From Aristolochia californica (taxonomy: Eukaryota; Streptophyta; Magnoliopsida; Piperales; Aristolochiaceae), in contig JARWKL010000007.1 of assembly GCA_029961685.1 (NCBI GenBank), positions 27,351,013-27,415,012 of the forward strand: a stretch of 64,000 bases of DNA. The letters are read 5' to 3'. Below the pieces are notes generated by a model, which worked only from the letters and a program-made list of their open reading frames with translations, had not been told where the DNA came from and did no database searches. The number at the start of each line of letters is the position of its first letter. Within the stretch, counting starts at the first letter, position 1. Below, piece by piece: positions 59,907-64,000 of the stretch. Position numbers and translations under genes: made by a program.

Positions 59907-62900
59907 ACTGAGTGATGAATTGCAATCCATAAGTCATTTCATACAAAAATATAGCCCGTTATGCATGATTAATCACATTACAATCATCTATGAATGTTAT
60001 GTCAGCTTTTGCAAATGGGCAAAATAATGGCATGTTTGACTCGGGTAAATATCCCACCGCAAGTTCACTTGAGAATTTAATGAGCGTTTGTTATTCTCTA
60101 TAAAAGCTTTGCATCTTTAACATGTTTCAAACATGCATATCCATTTTTAAAACATGTGTGGATGAAATCTCTTTCTTGCAAAATTCCAAGCTATTTGGGT
60201 TAAACTAGTGGAATTTCCAAAATTGGATAAAAAAACTTTTTTTTCATTTGTGTAGGGTGAATAAATTTGCTTTATTTATATTTGTTATTGTTTAAAATTT
60301 TTTCCATACATCAACCATAAAATTTTCATTTTGTTGTAAGCTTTTTTGCCTAGTTTGTTTTCGGGATGAAGGGAGAGCGAAAAGTAAAAGTTTTGATTTA
60401 AGAAAAAAGTGTACATCTAAAATGGTAAAGCACAATGCACAATTGTATAGAGACATATTTCCAATAAGTGCCTACAATTTTTAGGGATTGTAAGCCCTTT
60501 TTAGTTTTTATATCTCAGGTTTCGCAATCGTCGGGAAAAATTGGTAGTAGAGGATTTTTAACTGAGTGTTGAATTGCAATCCACAAGTCATTTCATTCAA
60601 AAATATAGGCCATTCCGCATGATAAATCACTTTACAATCATCAATGATTGTTAGATCAAATTTTTGAAAATGGGCAAAATAATGACTTGTTAGACTCACG
60701 TAAATATCCCACCGCACGTTCACTTGAGAATTTAATGAGCGTTTGTTATTCTCTTTAAAAGCTTTGGATCTATAGGTCATTTAAATTTTTAACATGTTTC
60801 AAGCATGCATATCCTTCGTTAAAACATGTGTAGAAAAAATCTCCTTCACGTAAAATTCCAAGCTATTAGGGTTGGACTAATGGAATTTTCCAAACTTGGA
60901 TAACAAAACTTTTGTGTTTATTTGTGGTGTGTGAATAGATATTTTTTATTTACATTAGTTATTACTTTATATATTTTCCACACATCAACGGTAAAATTTT
61001 TATTTTGTTGTGATCTTTTTGCCTTTTTTGTTTACGGGATAAAGGGGGAGCGGAAACTCAAAGTTCTGATTTAAGAAAAAAGTGTACATCTAAAATGGAA
61101 ATGCACAATGCACAAATGTAGAGAGAGATATTTCCAAAGAGTGTCTGTATGTTTTAGGGATCGTATGCACTTTTTCATTTTTATATCTAAGGTTTTGCAA
61201 TCGGTAGGAAATGGGGGAGGCCGGCGATTTTTAACTGAGTGTTGACTTCAAATCCATAAGTCATTTCTTACAAAAATATAGCTCGTGACGCATGACAAAT
61301 CACTTTACAATCATCTATGATTGTTAACTCAACTTTTTAATATGGGCAAAATAATGGCTTGTTTGACTCGGGCAAATATCCCACCGCACGTTCACTTAAG
61401 AATTTAATGAGCGTTTGTTATTCTCTTTAAAAGCTTTGGATCCGTAGGCCTTTTGAATCTTTAACATGTTTCGAGCATGCATATCCATTTTTAAAACATG
61501 TGTAGAAAAAATCTCCTTCATGTAAAATTCCAAGATATTAGTTTTGGACTAGTGGAATTTCCCAAACTTGGATAACAAAATTTTTGTGTTCATTTGTGGT
61601 GTGTGAATAAATTTTCTTCATTTAATTTTTTTATTGTTTTAAATTTTTTCCGTACATCAACTATAAAATTTTTATTTTGTTGTTATCTATTTTCCCTTTT
61701 TGTTTACGGGATGAAGGGAGAGCGAAAAAATCGATGTTTTGATTTAAGAAAAATGTGTACATCTAAAACGAAAATGCAGAATGCACATATATAGAGAGAG
61801 ATAATTGCAAAGAGTGTATGTAATTTTTAGGGATTGTAAGCACTTTTTCGTTTTTATATCTTAGGTTTTGCAATCGTCGGGAAAAATGGGTAGCGGAGGA
61901 TTTTTAACTGAGTGTTGAATTGCAATCCATAAGTCATTTCATACAATAATATAGCCCGTTACGCATGAAATCACTTTACAATCATCTATGATTGTTAGAT
62001 CAAATTTTTGAAAATGGGCAAAATAATGTCTTGTTAGACTCGGGTAAATATCCCACCGCACGTTCACTTGAGAATTTAATGAGCGTTTGTTATTCTCTTT
62101 AAAAGCTTTGGATCCATAGGTCATTTGAATCTTTAACATGTTTCAAGCATTCATATCCATTTTTAAAACATGTGTAGAAAAAATCTCCTTCATGTAAAAT
62201 TCCTAGCTATTAGGGTTGGACCAATGGAATTTCCCAAACTTGGATAACTAAACTTGTGTTCATTTGTGGTGTGTGAATAGATACTTTTTATTTACATTAG
62301 TTATTATTTTAAATATTTTCCGCACATCAACTATAAAATTTTATTTTTTTGTGATCTTTTTGCCTTTTTTGTTTATGTGATGAAGGCGAAGCAAAAACTC
62401 AAAGTTCTGATTTAAGAAAAAAGTGTACATCTAAAATGGTAATGCACAATGCACAAATATAGAGAGAGATTTTTCCAAAGTGTGTCTGTATGTTTTAGGG
62501 ATCGTATGCACTTTTTTGTTTTTATATCTAAGATTTTGCCATCGTCGGGAAACGAGGGAGGCGGGCGATTTTTAACTGAGTGTTGACTTCAAATCCAAAG
62601 TCATTTCTTACAAAAATATAGCCCGTTACGCATGACAAATCACTTTACAATCATCTATGATTGTTAACTCAACTTTTTGAATATGGGCAAAATAATGGCT
62701 TGTTTGACTCGGGAAAATATCCCACCGCACGTTCCCTTGAGAATTTAATGAGCGTTTGTTATTTTCTTTAAAAGCTTTGGATCCTTAGGTCAATTGAATC
62801 TTTAACATGTTTCTAGCATGTATATCCATTTTTAAAACATGTGTAGAAAAAATCTCCTTCATATAAAATTCGAAGATATTAGTTTTGGACTAGTGAAATT

Positions 62901-64000
62901 TCCCAAACTTGGATAACAAAACTTTTGTGTTCATTTGTGGTGTGTGAATAAATTTTCTTAATTTACTTTTTTTATTGTTTTAAATTTTTTTCGTACATCA
63001 ATTTTAAAATTTTCATTTTGTTGTGCTCTATTTGTCTTTTTTATTTACGGGATGAAGGGAGAGCGAAAAACTCGAAGTTTTGATTAAGAAAAATGTGTAC
63101 ATCTAAAACGGAAATGCACAATGCACATATGCAGAGAGAGATAATTCCAAAGGGTGTCTGTAGTTTTTAGGGATTCTAAGCCCTTTTTTTTATATCTCAG
63201 GTTTCCCAATCGTCGGGAAAAATGGGTTGTGGAGGATTTTTAACTGAGTGTTGAATTGCAATCCATAAGTCATTTCATACAAAAATATAGCCCATTACGT
63301 TTGATAAATTACTTTGCAATCATCTACGATTATTATGTCAACTTTTTGGAAATGGGCAAAATAATGGCATGTTTGACTCGAGTAAATATCCCACCGCAAG
63401 TTCACTTGATAATTTAATGAGCGTTTATTATTCTTTTTAAAAGCTTTGCATCCATAGATCATTTGCATCTTTAACATGTTTCAAACATGCATATCCATTT
63501 TTAAAACATGTGTGGATGAAATCTCTTTCTTGCAAAATTACAACCTATTAGGGTTAAACTAGTGGAATTTCCCAAAATCGGATAACAAAACTTTTGTGTT
63601 CATTTGTGTAGGGTGAGTAAATTTTCTTTATTTATATTTGTTATTGTTTTAAATTTTTTCCATACATCAACTATAAAATTTTCATTTTGTTGTAAGCTTT
63701 TTACCTTGTTTGTTTTCAGCATGAAGGGAAAGCGAAAAGTCAAAGTTTTGATTTAAGAAAAAAGTGTACATCTAAAATGGAAAAGCACAATGCACAATTG
63801 TAGAGAGAGATAATTCCAAAGAGTGTCAGTAATTTTTAGGGATTGTAAGCTCTTTTTAGTTTTTATATCTCAGGTTTTGCAATCGTCGGGAAAAATTGGT
63901 GGCAAAGGATTTTTAACTGAGTGTTGAATTGCAATCCATAAGTCATTTCATACAAAAATGTGGCCCATTACGCATGATAAATCACTTTACAATCATCTAT
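59907..64000. repeat. Satellite block B-C-A-C-A-B and partial C-like monomer
   Basis: Starts are 59907 B, 60561 C, 61234 A, 61907 C, 62575 A, 63243 B and 63916 (first 85 bases only; CACTTTACAATC suggests C). The B at 59907 lacks about 20 bp around GCATCCATAGCTCATTTGCATC near 60112. The array continues beyond the window. Confidence 0.85.

Larger units (their letters stand above)
41678..64000. repeat. Satellite array, right arm
   Basis: The same satellite continues in the same orientation after the retrotransposon. It begins with the remaining 421 bp of the interrupted C monomer plus one copy of the target duplication. Monomer starts are near 42104 A, 42775 B, 43448 C, 44118 A, 44768 B, 45441 C, 46113 A, 46787 B, 47460 C, 48132 A, 48806 C, 49476 B, 50149 C, 50822 A, 51495 B, 52167 C, 52840 A, 53513 B, 54185 C, 54858 A, 55531 B, 56203 C, 56875 A, 57550 B, 58223 C/B, 58895 C, 59473 A, 59907 B, 60561 C, 61234 A, 61907 C, 62575 A, 63243 B and 63916 (partial, C-like). 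The A-B-C order is kept better here than in the left arm. Confidence 0.97.

Noticed and set aside
1..64000. CENP-B box, telomere-type repeat or CRISPR array
   Set aside because: No TTCG...A..CGGG pattern was found by eye. TTAGGG occurs only singly inside monomers (TTAGGGTTAAAC), not in tandem. The repeats are long satellite monomers, not spaced short repeats.

Overview
The window is plant nuclear heterochromatin. It holds one long head-to-tail satellite DNA array, split by a single young, structurally complete LTR retrotransposon. There is no host gene, rRNA, tRNA or CRISPR array. A flowering plant (probably a eudicot) is suggested by the Athila-like Ty3/gypsy element with a tRNA-Asp primer site, and by a very AT-rich satellite with a monomer of about 672 bp. 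The species cannot be named from the sequence alone.

Satellite (1-31544 and 41678-64000). About 81 monomers can be counted, all in one orientation. I place monomer starts at the conserved ACTGAGTGTTGA motif. Three monomer types, called A, B and C here, differ at diagnostic sites. A has GTTGACTTCAAATCC, GTTAGCTCAAC and GATATTAGTTTTGGAC. B has CACATTACAATC, ATTATGTCAGC and GTGGATGAAATC. C has GTTAGATCAAA, TTAGGGTTGGACTAATGG and GAATAGATATTTT. The default order A-B-C makes a higher-order repeat (HOR) of about 2018 bp. The order is broken by chimeric monomers, over-long monomers (1399-2285, 11729-12591), truncated monomers (for example 59473-59906), runs of B (15974-18664 and 25349-27319) and larger internal duplications. 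Three nearly identical HOR copies, spaced exactly 2018 bp apart, lie at 50149-56202 and look like the newest amplification.

Retrotransposon (31545-41677). LTRs of 1395 and 1405 bp differ at about 16 sites plus one extra 10-bp unit. They are flanked by a perfect 5-bp target duplication, CATAT. Inside are a primer binding site matching the 3' end of tRNA-Asp, one uninterrupted gag-pol frame (gag with a CCHC knuckle, protease, reverse transcriptase, RNase H, integrase with a GPY/F-type end), a 1.7-kb spacer without a convincing env-like gene, and a polypurine tract. Removing the element and one target copy restores a 673-bp C monomer.

How the parts relate. The satellite has evolved by unequal exchange and local amplification at several scales. 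The element landed late in one C monomer, beside a short dyad where several small satellite indels also cluster. Short open frames recurring in satellite monomers are treated as by-products of the repeat, not as genes.
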